This document shows, one piece after another, positions 45,604 through 54,753 of a stretch of 64,000 nucleotides of DNA. The notes under the pieces were generated by a model. It was not told the origin of the DNA, made no database searches, and worked only from the letters and a program-made list of their open reading frames with translations. The translations under genes were made by a program, and so were the position numbers. The stretch spans positions 682,001 through 746,000 of the forward strand of contig NZ_CP032101.1 of the NCBI RefSeq assembly GCF_003544855.1, read 5' to 3'. The DNA is from Malaciobacter marinus. GTDB taxonomy: Bacteria > Campylobacterota > Campylobacteria > Campylobacterales > Arcobacteraceae. Every line of letters starts with the position of its first letter. Positions within the stretch are counted from its first letter, which is position 1.

Positions 45604-46336
45604 GTGAAGCTTCTATCGCTTTTATCATAGCATCTCTTACTTTTCCTTCTTCAAGCATAGCAACACCTGCTGCTGTTGTTCCCCCTGGACTCATAACAGA
45701 ATCTTTGATGATTGCTGGATGAGTTTTTGCTAAAAGTGCAGATGTTCCAGCAAAAAGTCCATGAACAAGCTCATTTGTAATATGTCTTTCTAATCCAGCC
45801 TTAACAGCACCATCAGAAATAGCTTCTGCTATAATTGCAAGTAAAGCAGGACCACTTCCTGCAACTGCTGTTGCAATATCAAGTTGAGCTTCTGTATTTA
45901 CCCAAACAGTTTTTCCAATAGCATCAAAAATTTCAAGTGCTGCTATTTTTGCTTCTTTATCTCCTGTAATAGTTGTCATTGACATAGACATTGAAGCTGC
46001 AATATTTGGCATAGTTCTTATATAGAATTTTGCATGTATTTGTTTTTTTAAAGTTTCAAGTTTAGTTCCTGCTAATATTGAGTATAGTGTATTTGCAGTT
46101 CCAGTTAATCTTACAGAAACACTTTGTAAAGCATAAGGTTTTACACAAAAAATAATATTTTTATCTGTTATATCTTCGTGGTCATCTATTACTTTTATTT
46201 CAATTTGGGGAATTTTCTCTTGCATTTTTTTTAATTTTGTAATATCTCTTCCTATAACTTCTACTTCATAGTTTTTAACTAAACCTTTAGCTAGCGATTG
46301 AGCCATAATACCATTGCCTATTAATGTTAGTTTCAT
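45572..46336 (-). CDS. proC: pyrroline-5-carboxylate reductase
   Basis: A 254-residue enzyme for the last step of proline synthesis. Seen: NAD(P)-binding GNGIMAQSLAKGL (7-19), FCVKPYAL (about 65-72), MPNIAASMSMSMT, and the signature VAGSGPALLAIIAEAISDGAVKAGLER with MSPGGTTAAGVAMLEEG at the C-terminus. It is divergent from bamD, with 94 bases between. Confidence 0.94.
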   Translation of the reverse strand: MKLTLIGNGIMAQSLAKGLVKNYEVEVIGRDITKLKKMQEKIPQIEIKVIDDHEDITDKNIIFCVKPYALQSVSVRLTGTANTLYSILAGTKLETLKKQIHAKFYIRTMPNIAASMSMSMTTITGDKEAKIAALEIFDAIGKTVWVNTEAQLDIATAVAGSGPALLAIIAEAISDGAVKAGLERHITNELVHGLFAGTSALLAKTHPAIIKDSVMSPGGTTAAGVAMLEEGKVRDAMIKAIEASHAKATELSKK

Positions 46337-46430
46337 AATCTGCCTTTTTCTTTGATTTTATATAGTATATCAAATAATTAATAATATTTTTTATTTCATA
46401 TAAGCAAGTATTAGATAAAATACTACTTTT

Positions 46431-47108
46431 ATGAAAAGGATTATTAAAATGATTAGAAACTTGAAGTTAAAAAATATGTTATTGATTTGTTCTGCGGGCT
46501 TCATCCTAGCCTCTTGTTCTTCTAAAAGTGATAGAATACAAGAGTATGATAGACCTGCTCTTTATTGGTATAATAAAATGACAAAACAAATAGCAGATTA
46601 TGATTTAGAAGCTGCAGATGATACATTTACATCATTAGAAAGTGAGCATAGAAACTCACCACTTCTACCAACTTCTTTGATTATTTTGGCAAATGCACAT
46701 ATGCAAGAAGAACAGTATGCATTAGCTAATTTTTATTTAGACGAGTACATTAAAAGATTTACTATTAGTAAAGATATTGATTATGTTAGGTTTCTTAAAA
46801 TTAAAGCAAACTTTTTAGGTTTTTCTTATCAGTTAAGAGATCAACAGTTATTAGATGATACTATTGAAGATATAAAAGTTTTTAAGCAAAAATATCCACG
46901 ATCAAAATATATGCCATTAATTGATACTATAAATGCAAGAGTTCATATGGCAAAAGCACAATTAGATATAGCAATTGCAGATTTATATAAAAGACTAGAT
47001 AAGCCTAAAGCTGCAAAAGTTTATAAAGAAAAAGCTGAAAAAACTTGGACTAAAACAGAAGATATAAAAGAGGTTGAAGTACCTTTTTACAGAGCAATAT
47101 TTGAATAA
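46431..47108 (+). CDS. bamD: outer membrane assembly lipoprotein BamD
   Basis: A 225-residue lipoprotein of the BAM complex, which inserts beta-barrel proteins into the outer membrane. The lipobox is LASC (Cys29), followed by TPR-like helices (ALYWYNKMTKQIADYDLEAADDTF; ANAHMQEEQYALANFYLDEYIKRF). An internal ATG at 46449 is a possible start giving a shorter signal. It lies immediately before lon, with GGAG between. Confidence 0.88.
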   Translation: MKRIIKMIRNLKLKNMLLICSAGFILASCSSKSDRIQEYDRPALYWYNKMTKQIADYDLEAADDTFTSLESEHRNSPLLPTSLIILANAHMQEEQYALANFYLDEYIKRFTISKDIDYVRFLKIKANFLGFSYQLRDQQLLDDTIEDIKVFKQKYPRSKYMPLIDTINARVHMAKAQLDIAIADLYKRLDKPKAAKVYKEKAEKTWTKTEDIKEVEVPFYRAIFE

Positions 47109-47141
47109 ATACAATAAAGTATTATAATAAGGAGAAGTTTG

Positions 47142-49559
47142 ATGGAATTAGAAAATTATGATTCATTTCCACAAGAAATACCATTAATAATTGAAGAAGA
47201 TATATTTTTATATCCTTTTATGATTGCACCATTATTTTTAGATGATAAAGAAAATATCGCAGCAGTTGAAGAAGCTATAAACAATGATAAGCTTGTAATT
47301 GTTACAGTTAGTAAACCAGGTCATGAAAATAGCAGAAAAGAAGGGGATTTTTATGATGTTGGTGTGATTGGTAATATCATGAGAAAAGTATCTTTGCCAG
47401 ATGGTAAGACAAAAGTACTTTTCCAAGGATTAGCAAAAGGTAAAATTTTAAATTATAGTGAAGAAAAGAATACAGTTGCAAAAGTTGATTTACATGAAAC
47501 AAAAGAGTATTCACAAGAATCAATTGATTCTATTATTGAAGTACTAAGAGATCAAGTAAAAAAACTTTCTAGGGTAAACTCAAAATTTCCAGTTGATTTA
47601 ATCAAAACAATTGAAGAGAATGACGATGCTGTTAGAATTGCTGATTTAATTTCATCTGTATTAAGAATTAAAAAAGATGATGCTTATAAGCTTTTTTCTG
47701 AAACTGATATAGAAAAGAGACTTTTAGAGATAATTGAAACAATCAAAAAAGAAATAGAAGCATTGAAAATTCAAAAAGAGATAACTCAAAAAGTAAACTC
47801 TAAAATTGAAAAAACACACAAAGATTATTTTTTGAAAGAGCAAATAAAAGCTATTCAAAAAGAATTAGGTTCTGATAATCAAAAAGACAATGAGATTAAA
47901 GCCTATAAAAAGAAGTTAAAAAAAATCAAAAACTCTATGCCAAAAGAGGGCTATAAAGAGACAAAAAAACAGATTGAAAAACTTAGTAGAATGCATCAAG
48001 ATTCACCTGATGCTTCACTTTTACAAACGTATATAGAACAAGTTTTAGAAATACCATTTGGTGAGTATGCTGATGCAAGAATTTCTGTTACAAATGTTGA
48101 AGAACAATTAAATAAAGATCACTACTCACTTGATAAAGCAAAAGAGAGAATTGCGGAGTATTTTGCAGTAAAAGAGTTACTAGAATTAAGAAATATTGAG
48201 ACTTTAAAATCTAAAGGAACAGTTTTATGTTTTGTTGGACCTCCAGGTGTTGGTAAAACTTCACTTGCAAACTCAATTTCAAAAGCATTACATAGACCAC
48301 TTGAAAGAATTGCACTAGGTGGTATGGAAGATGTAAATGAGTTAAGAGGACATAGAAGAACATATGTGGGAGCAATGCCAGGTAGACTTGTGAAAAGTTT
48401 AGTTGATGCAAAAAAAATGAATCCAGTTGTTGTTCTTGACGAAATTGATAAACTTGGAGCAAATCACAGAGGTGACCCAACAGCTGTGATGTTAGAAGTA
48501 TTAGACCCTGAACAAAACCATGAGTTTAGAGATTTATACTTAAACTTTGCTATTGATTTATCACAAGTTATTTTTGTTGCAACGGCAAATGATTTAAGAA
48601 GAATACCACCTGCATTAAAAGATAGAATGGAGTTTATTGAAATTAGCTCTTATACTCCAAATGAAAAATATCATATTGCAAAAGATTATTTAATTCCTCA
48701 AGAATTAGAAAAACATGGACTTAAAAAAAGTGAAATCTCTATGAGTAAACCAACAATAGAGAAAATCATTTCTGAGTATACAAGAGAAGCTGGGGTTAGA
48801 AATTTAAGAAGAGTATTTTCAAAACTATTTAGAAAAGCAGTTAAAAAAATAGTATCTGAAAATGACACTTCAAAAGTTTCAATAAATACTCAAAATCTAA
48901 AACATTATTTAGATAACCCAATTTTTGAAATTGATCAAGCTGATAAAAAAAGTCAAGTAGGTGTTGCAAATGGACTTGCTTGGACAGCAGTTGGTGGAGA
49001 TGTTTTAAAAACAGAAGCTGTTAAGTTAAGAGGAAAAGGAATACTTTCAGTAACTGGTAATATGGGTGATGTTATGAAAGAGTCTTCAAGAATCTCTTAC
49101 TCTGTTGTAAAACTTTTGATTGATGAAAGAAAACTAAAAGTTGATGAAAAAGTTATACCAAAAACAGCAAAAGAGAAAGAAGATAATATAAGTGTTGATG
49201 TTAGTGAAATTTATAAAAGATATGATATTCATTTACATATTCCAGAAGGTGCTACTCCAAAAGATGGACCAAGTGCTGGTATTACTATGGCTACAACAAT
49301 AGCATCTATTTTGACAAATAAAGCTGTTAAGTCTGATATTGCAATGACAGGAGAGCTTACTTTAACAGGAAAAGTTCTTCCTATTGGTGGATTAAAAGAA
49401 AAATTAATTGCAGCACATAAAGCCAAAATGAAAAAAGTATTAATTCCTAGAAAAAATTTCCAAAGAGATTTAGATGATATTCCATCAGAAGTTAAAAAAT
49501 CAATGGAGATTAAAGCAGTTGATACAATAGATGATGTATTAAAAGAAACTTTAATATAA
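47142..49559 (+). CDS. lon: ATP-dependent Lon protease
   Basis: An 805-residue serine protease that degrades misfolded and regulatory proteins. N-terminal LON domain (about 1-205), AAA+ domain with GPPGVGKTSL (Walker A) and VVVLDEIDK (Walker B), and a C-terminal protease domain with catalytic Ser in DGPSAGIT and Lys near TNKAVKSDIAM. The ATG at 47142 sits after GGAG; a TTG one codon upstream is not needed. Confidence 0.96.
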   Translation: MELENYDSFPQEIPLIIEEDIFLYPFMIAPLFLDDKENIAAVEEAINNDKLVIVTVSKPGHENSRKEGDFYDVGVIGNIMRKVSLPDGKTKVLFQGLAKGKILNYSEEKNTVAKVDLHETKEYSQESIDSIIEVLRDQVKKLSRVNSKFPVDLIKTIEENDDAVRIADLISSVLRIKKDDAYKLFSETDIEKRLLEIIETIKKEIEALKIQKEITQKVNSKIEKTHKDYFLKEQIKAIQKELGSDNQKDNEIKAYKKKLKKIKNSMPKEGYKETKKQIEKLSRMHQDSPDASLLQTYIEQVLEIPFGEYADARISVTNVEEQLNKDHYSLDKAKERIAEYFAVKELLELRNIETLKSKGTVLCFVGPPGVGKTSLANSISKALHRPLERIALGGMEDVNELRGHRRTYVGAMPGRLVKSLVDAKKMNPVVVLDEIDKLGANHRGDPTAVMLEVLDPEQNHEFRDLYLNFAIDLSQVIFVATANDLRRIPPALKDRMEFIEISSYTPNEKYHIAKDYLIPQELEKHGLKKSEISMSKPTIEKIISEYTREAGVRNLRRVFSKLFRKAVKKIVSENDTSKVSINTQNLKHYLDNPIFEIDQADKKSQVGVANGLAWTAVGGDVLKTEAVKLRGKGILSVTGNMGDVMKESSRISYSVVKLLIDERKLKVDEKVIPKTAKEKEDNISVDVSEIYKRYDIHLHIPEGATPKDGPSAGITMATTIASILTNKAVKSDIAMTGELTLTGKVLPIGGLKEKLIAAHKAKMKKVLIPRKNFQRDLDDIPSEVKKSMEIKAVDTIDDVLKETLI

Positions 49560-49562
49560 AAT

Positions 49563-50117
49563 ATGAGAAGAGGGGCTAATCCAAGTCAAATTATAAATAA
49601 TTTTTTTACTTTTGGAACTATTGTAATAGTTTCAATTGTAATTACTCTTTATTCAAAATATTTTGGAGATATGCAAGAAAAAGAACAAAAAAAAGAAATT
49701 GTTAGACTTGCATGTCTTGATGAAAATTCTACTTTAAGAATAAAAAATAAAAAAATCTTACAAAACTCATTAAAAGCTTTAGAAAAGGGATATTATAAAT
49801 TAAGTGGTGGATATATAGAATCACTTAATACAATCTCTTATATCAAAGAGTATATAAGTTTAGCAGAACAAGATAGCTATTTTGTAGATGCAATTCAAAT
49901 GGCACCTTTGCAAAACCCTGTAAAGTATCTCACAATCAAATATGAACTTGTAGAAAATGAAAGAGAAAAAAAAGATTTTGGGGCAATAAACATTTCTATT
50001 AGAATAAAAGGAAAAGAGATATTTGGAGTATTTACCAATTTAGTTTATTTTGATAAAATACAATTGAGAAAAATCACGGATTGTGCAATAAGGACATTTA
50101 AAGCAAATGCAAAATAA
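49563..50117 (+). CDS. unknown membrane-anchored protein
   Basis: A 184-residue protein with one membrane helix (about 12-32, FTFGTIVIVSIVITLYSKYF) and a soluble domain of about 150 residues. I recognise no family. It begins three bases after the lon stop and overlaps the rhomboid gene by 11 bases, so the three are likely one transcript; it may work at the membrane with the proteases. Confidence 0.6.
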   Translation: MRRGANPSQIINNFFTFGTIVIVSIVITLYSKYFGDMQEKEQKKEIVRLACLDENSTLRIKNKKILQNSLKALEKGYYKLSGGYIESLNTISYIKEYISLAEQDSYFVDAIQMAPLQNPVKYLTIKYELVENEREKKDFGAINISIRIKGKEIFGVFTNLVYFDKIQLRKITDCAIRTFKANAK

Positions 50118-50646
50118 AAACTTAACCCTTACAAATATAATAATTGCAATTACAGTATTGATGTATATCATTCAAATAAATATAAATTATGGAAGTTTAG
50201 TCTTAGGATTAAATCGATATATGGTTATCGAGGGATTTTGGTGGCAACCATTATCAACAATGTTTGCACATGGTGGTATTGGACATTTGGGTATGAATAT
50301 GTTTGTACTTTATCAATTTGGTAATGCAGTAGAAAGATATAAAGGTAAAACTGTTTTATTTATAGCTTATTTTGTATTTGGTCTACTTACATCTTTGGTG
50401 AGTTTTTTATATATACTATTTTTAGACAATCATGTAAATTTAGTTGGAGCTTCTGGTGCTATTTGTGCACTTTTAGGATATGTTGCTCTTGTGGATACCT
50501 ATCAAAGAAAAGGTATTGTTACTTGGATTTTACTAATCTCTGTTGCACCACTACTAATAGGACTTCCTATTGCTTGGTATTCTCACTTAATAGGACTTGC
50601 AATAGGTTATACAGGTGGACTTTTATTAAGAAAGTTTAAAAATTAA
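50107..50646 (+). CDS. rhomboid family intramembrane serine protease
   Basis: A 179-residue six-helix rhomboid. Catalytic Ser116 is in GASGAIC and His160 in WYSHLIGLAIGY; the HGGIGHLGMNM motif (55-65) supplies the oxyanion residues. It cleaves membrane-spanning substrates. Its 3' end overlaps by four bases a small gene on the other strand. Confidence 0.9.
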   Translation: MQNKNLTLTNIIIAITVLMYIIQININYGSLVLGLNRYMVIEGFWWQPLSTMFAHGGIGHLGMNMFVLYQFGNAVERYKGKTVLFIAYFVFGLLTSLVSFLYILFLDNHVNLVGASGAICALLGYVALVDTYQRKGIVTWILLISVAPLLIGLPIAWYSHLIGLAIGYTGGLLLRKFKN

Positions 50647-50801
50647 TTCATAAAAAAAGTTACAATACTCATAATAATTAAAACAATAGCTAAAGCTTTA
50701 AATATATCTTTTAAATTTACTGTTGGGTTTAAAATCCCGCAGTAAGGGCATTGTCTTTTTTTAGCTTCAACTTCTCTTTTACAGTTTCTACACTTTTCTA
50801 T
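50643..50801 (-). CDS. 52-residue zinc-ribbon membrane peptide with non-standard start
   Basis: The frame encodes CRNC and CPYC (residues 4-7 and 18-21), a compact zinc ribbon, then a single membrane helix (KALAIVLIIMSIVTFF). No ATG, GTG or TTG lies before the cysteines; the frame opens after a stop at 50805-50807. AAAAGGA precedes an ATA at 50801 (six-base spacing) or ATT at 50804. The coding pattern is convincing, so either a rare start codon is used or the start was lost. Zinc-ribbon plus helix proteins of this size are known but of unknown function. Confidence 0.55.
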   Translation of the reverse strand: MEKCRNCKREVEAKKRQCPYCGILNPTVNLKDIFKALAIVLIIMSIVTFFMN

Positions 50802-50886
50802 AATTTATCCTTTTATAATTTTTCAAATAATATCACAATATGAAATATTTTTGGCTTATAAACTTTTTATGTGATAAAATAAAAAC

Positions 50887-52152
50887 ATGTTTATACACCT
50901 AGATTTAGATTGTTTTTTTGTATCTGCTCATAGAATTATTGATAAAAGTTTAGAAAATATTCCTGTTGCTGTTGGAGGACGAAGTAACTTAAGTATATTT
51001 GATACTAAAAATCAAAAAAGAACTATTAGTAATAATTCTGGTGCTTTTGTAGGATCTATTTTTACAGATGAAAATACAAAAACATTTAAAGAGTATTATA
51101 AAGACGAAAATGGAAGAATAAGAGGCATCATAACAACATCATCATATGAAGCAAGAGCTTATGGAGTGAAAACTGCCATGAGTGTAAATGAAGCTTTAAA
51201 ACTTTGCCCACATCTTCTTATGATACCACCTAATTATCCTTTATATCATGATTTGTCACAAAAACTAAGTGCATTATTGAAAAAAGAGATTCCTTTAGTT
51301 GAACAGTTTAGTATTGATGAGTTTTTTGGTGATGTTACGGGTTATATAAATGAAGATGAAGTTTTTGATTTTGCAAACTATTTAAAACAAAAGATTAAAA
51401 ATGATTTAGGTTTACCCATATCAATAGGAATAGCTCATTCAAAATATCTTTCAAAACTAATAACAGAATATGCAAAACCAGATGGAATAAAACATATAAA
51501 AAAAGAACATATTCCAAATTTTATAAAAGATATTCCAATAGAAGAGTTTCCTGGAATTGGTAAAGGCTATTCCCAAAAACTAAGAGGTTATGGAGTAAGA
51601 ACATTAGGAGATATAAAAGATAAAAAAGAGCTATTTTATTCTTGGAAAAAACCAGGAATTCAACTATATAATAGAGTTTGTGGCATCAACGATAGAAAAC
51701 TTAGTACAACAAGAGATAAAAAATCAATTGGAATAGGAAGAAGTTTTGATGTGGTATATGAAAGAGTTGAATTAATTAGAAGAGCTATGATACTTTGTAG
51801 ATATCTTTGTTTTTTAGTGAAAAAAGAGAATGTAAATCCATTGACGTACTCCATTTTTATAAAATATGAGTATGGAATAAAATCAAAAGATTATGTAAAT
51901 GTAAATACTATTTTTAATGAAAGTGATTTTAAATTGAAAATAAAAGAACTTTTTGTAAAAAGTGACAAACATCCAAAGCATGGAGTGATACAATTAAATA
52001 TAACTGTTTCCAATTTTGCTGATAATAGAAAGTTTACCTATAATCTTTTTGAGTACGAAACTGATTTAAAGAAAAAAGAACTTACAAACAAAGTACAAAA
52101 TTTAAGAGATAAATTTGGCATTGATATTATTAAAACTGCTTCTGAACTATAA
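50887..52152 (+). CDS. dinB: Y-family DNA polymerase IV (DinB-like)
   Basis: A 421-residue translesion polymerase. Catalytic carboxylates are in HLDLDCFFVSAHR (4-16) and QFSIDEFFGDV (about 140-150); the helix-hairpin-helix region is IEEFPGIGKGYSQKLRGYGV. An insertion of about 35 residues follows the VAVGG motif (about 30-75) before the SYEARAYGV segment, longer than in E. coli DinB. The C-terminal little-finger domain is complete. No LexA-type box was recognised upstream. Confidence 0.9.
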   Translation: MFIHLDLDCFFVSAHRIIDKSLENIPVAVGGRSNLSIFDTKNQKRTISNNSGAFVGSIFTDENTKTFKEYYKDENGRIRGIITTSSYEARAYGVKTAMSVNEALKLCPHLLMIPPNYPLYHDLSQKLSALLKKEIPLVEQFSIDEFFGDVTGYINEDEVFDFANYLKQKIKNDLGLPISIGIAHSKYLSKLITEYAKPDGIKHIKKEHIPNFIKDIPIEEFPGIGKGYSQKLRGYGVRTLGDIKDKKELFYSWKKPGIQLYNRVCGINDRKLSTTRDKKSIGIGRSFDVVYERVELIRRAMILCRYLCFLVKKENVNPLTYSIFIKYEYGIKSKDYVNVNTIFNESDFKLKIKELFVKSDKHPKHGVIQLNITVSNFADNRKFTYNLFEYETDLKKKELTNKVQNLRDKFGIDIIKTASEL

Positions 52153-52200
52153 AAGTTTTTTTGATTTTAATATGTTATAATCAAAATAAAAAGATATAAA

Positions 52201-52515
52201 ATGAAAATAAAAGAAAGATTAAAACAAAACTCCTCAAAACTTTATAGTATAACTTCTGAAAATGTAACAAAAGCATTTGATTATCCCTCTGTTAAAAGTA
52301 AAGAATTAAAAGAGGGAATAAAAAAGAAAATAAGAGAAAAAGCAATTTTAAGTACAAAAGCAAGATTAGCAGAAAGAAATAAAAGTTTCGATGATTATAC
52401 TGATGAAGAACTAGAAATAATAATTTCAGATGAAGAAAGAAAATTAAAAGATGATTTAAAAACAAAGTCACTAGTAGCAGCACTTGCAATACTAGGATTA
52501 GACTTTTTGATATAA
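52201..52515 (+). CDS. unknown lysine-rich protein
   Basis: A 104-residue protein, strongly charged through residues 1-85, ending in a short hydrophobic tail (SLVAALAILGLDFLI) that could dip into a membrane. I recognise no family. A TATAAT box lies about 20 bases upstream. The next gene begins 11 bases later in the same direction. Confidence 0.5.
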   Translation: MKIKERLKQNSSKLYSITSENVTKAFDYPSVKSKELKEGIKKKIREKAILSTKARLAERNKSFDDYTDEELEIIISDEERKLKDDLKTKSLVAALAILGLDFLI

Positions 52516-52525
52516 AAGATTGTAA

Positions 52526-52921
52526 ATGTTTAGACAAGTGAAATCTGCTATTTTTTGGTATTATTTATATAAATTTAGAAAAAGAGTGATGATAATATCA
52601 GCACTTTTAATTATTGCTGTATTTGCAAACTCTATATATACAGATATAGTTGAGTATCTAACTTTAAAAGAGAAATTAGAGTATTTAGAACTAGCTTTAG
52701 TTATAAAATGGCTTATAATATTTTCAAATATACTTATTTCTATTTATTTGATTTTAACTTTATTTAAAAGAAAAGATATTGATAAACCACCAGTAAAAAA
52801 GAAAAAAGAAAAAAGACAAAGTAATATTAGAAAAGATAATACTAAATTTAGTAAAAGAGAAGAAGAGTTTATAAATAAAAAGAGTTTAAAAACAAAGGCT
52901 GAAGCTTTACTTGATAGATAG
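52526..52921 (+). CDS. unknown protein with two membrane helices
   Basis: A 131-residue protein with two membrane helices (about 20-40, VMIISALLIIAVFANSIY, and 58-80, ALVIKWLIIFSNILISIYLI) and a lysine-rich soluble tail of about 45 residues. No family recognised. Close spacing suggests cotranscription with the preceding small gene; both may form a membrane-associated pair. Confidence 0.55.
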   Translation: MFRQVKSAIFWYYLYKFRKRVMIISALLIIAVFANSIYTDIVEYLTLKEKLEYLELALVIKWLIIFSNILISIYLILTLFKRKDIDKPPVKKKKEKRQSNIRKDNTKFSKREEEFINKKSLKTKAEALLDR

Positions 52922-53032
52922 CTAAAAAACCTTATAGAAAATTTTTTTTACAAAACTACTATAAAAATTTATCCTTTATTATAAAAAAATTCAATATAAT
53001 TCCAAATAAATTATAATATGGGAAGAATTATA

Positions 53033-53425
53033 TTGAATACTGAGAAAAACTTATCAAAGAATACTATGATAGTATCTGAAACAGATGCTAAAGGAAATAT
53101 TACTTATGCTAATAATGATTTTTGTAAAATTGCTGGTTTTACAAAAGATGAACTTATAGGACAACCTCACAATATCTTAAGGCATAGTGATATGCCAAAG
53201 TCTGCATTTAAAGAGTTATGGGAATATGTACAAAATGGCAAAACTTGGAATGGGATAGTTAAAAATCGATGTAAAAATGATGATTATTATTGGGTAAATG
53301 CTACTGTTTATCCTGTTCAAAAAGCTGAAGGAAAAAGATATATCTCAGTAAGAGTGAAGTCAACACAAGAAGAAGTACAAAATGCAATAAAACTTTATAA
53401 AAAACTAAAACAAGAAGAGAAATAG
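53033..53425 (+). CDS. PAS domain protein, Aer/CetB type
   Basis: A 130-residue stand-alone PAS domain with Aer-type features: [29 protein letters not shown] and [24 protein letters not shown]. Such domains bind FAD and sense redox state. The TTG at 53033 is preferred because GGGAAG stands before it; an ATG at 53018 is also in frame but lacks a ribosome site. In Campylobacter jejuni the PAS protein CetB signals through a separate receptor CetA, and here a receptor gene follows directly, so the pair probably drives energy taxis. Confidence 0.75.
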   Translation: MNTEKNLSKNTMIVSETDAKGNITYANNDFCKIAGFTKDELIGQPHNILRHSDMPKSAFKELWEYVQNGKTWNGIVKNRCKNDDYYWVNATVYPVQKAEGKRYISVRVKSTQEEVQNAIKLYKKLKQEEK

Positions 53426-53427
53426 TG

Positions 53428-54729
53428 ATGTTTAGTACAAAAAAAGATCTAGATAAAATAAGTTCATTTTTAAATGAATTTGAAGAATATATTACAAATG
53501 ATAAGAATAGTTTAGATAATCTAGAAAAAATAGAGAAAAAAAAGTTTAAAAAAATAGAAGAAAAAATCTTAAGAATATCAAAAAAAGTTAGAGAAAAAAA
53601 GCTAGAAGATTTAAAAGTTTATGGAGAAATAATTTTATCATGTGAAAAAATATCAGATGGTTTTACTGATGATATTATCATTTCAAAATCAAGTGATGCA
53701 AAAATATCTTATCTTTGTGAAACGATAAATGCGATGAATTACAAAATTGATAAGAGTATTTTTGAAGTTATACTAAGACTAGAAGAGTATGAAAATCAAA
53801 ACTACTTAAATGAAGTAGATATTTCACTTTTTAGAGGAGGAAAACTAAAAGAACTACTTTTAGGAATCAACTCATTACGCCAAAAGATTACTGAGAATTT
53901 ACAAAAAAGTGTAAGAGAATCTTTGATTTTAGAGTATGAATCAGCTAATTTAAAAAATGAGGCTGAAATTTTAGCAAACTCATCTATGAAACAAGCAACA
54001 ACAATAGAAGAAGCATCAGCATCAATTGATGAAATTAGCTCAAATATAAGTGAGAATAGAAAGCTTACTAGTAATATGGCTTCAATAGGTGAAGATGTTA
54101 AAGAAAATGCAATAAAAGGTAAAAAATATTCAATTAAAACTTTAAATTCTATGAAAGATATAAAAGAAGCAACAAATAAAGCAAATGAAGCAATTAGTGC
54201 TATTTCTGATATAGCTTTTCAAACAAATATACTTTCTTTAAATGCAGCTGTTGAAGCTGCATCAGCAGGAGAAGCAGGCAAAGGTTTTGCTGTAGTTGCA
54301 CAAGAAGTTAGAAACCTCGCAAATAAAAGTGCACAAACTGCAAAAAGTATTCAAGAACTTATGGATATTTTGCATGAGAAGACTATAGAAGGTACTAGTG
54401 CATCAGAATCTATGAGTGAAGAGTATGAAGTTTTAAGTAATAATATAAAAAATACGATAGAATTAATTAATCAAGTAGATACAGCAACAAAAGAACAAGA
54501 ACAAAATATTATACAAATAAATAGTGCAGTTTCACAAATAGACACACTTACACAACAAAATGCAGATATTGCTAATAATGTAAAAGTAATTGCAGAACAA
54601 AGTAATAATATAGCTGTTAAAGCTGCAAAAAGTGCAAAAGCTGCTCAGTTTGAAGGAAAAGAAAATATCAAAATAAGAAAAAATAAAAATACAGAAAATT
54701 ATACAAAAGAAGAAAGAAGAAGAGTTTAG
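53428..54729 (+). CDS. soluble methyl-accepting chemotaxis protein, partner of the PAS protein
   Basis: A 433-residue receptor with the conserved signalling tip ([32 protein letters not shown] in about 258-289, quoted in part) and long flanking coiled coils. No membrane helix or periplasmic domain is seen, unlike CetA, so it should be cytoplasmic and take its input from the PAS protein encoded just before. The ATG at 53428 is preferred to the overlapping GTG at 53425. It ends in a basic tail (KEERRRV). Confidence 0.85.
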   Translation: MFSTKKDLDKISSFLNEFEEYITNDKNSLDNLEKIEKKKFKKIEEKILRISKKVREKKLEDLKVYGEIILSCEKISDGFTDDIIISKSSDAKISYLCETINAMNYKIDKSIFEVILRLEEYENQNYLNEVDISLFRGGKLKELLLGINSLRQKITENLQKSVRESLILEYESANLKNEAEILANSSMKQATTIEEASASIDEISSNISENRKLTSNMASIGEDVKENAIKGKKYSIKTLNSMKDIKEATNKANEAISAISDIAFQTNILSLNAAVEAASAGEAGKGFAVVAQEVRNLANKSAQTAKSIQELMDILHEKTIEGTSASESMSEEYEVLSNNIKNTIELINQVDTATKEQEQNIIQINSAVSQIDTLTQQNADIANNVKVIAEQSNNIAVKAAKSAKAAQFEGKENIKIRKNKNTENYTKEERRRV

Positions 54730-54752
54730 TTTTCTTCTTTCTTTATTTTTTT
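54712..54752. terminator. hairpin terminator between receptor and copA
   Basis: GAAAGAAGAA (54712-54721) pairs with TTCTTCTTTC (54732-54741), followed by a T-rich run. It lies at the junction of two convergent genes. Confidence 0.6.
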
Positions 54753-54753
54753 A

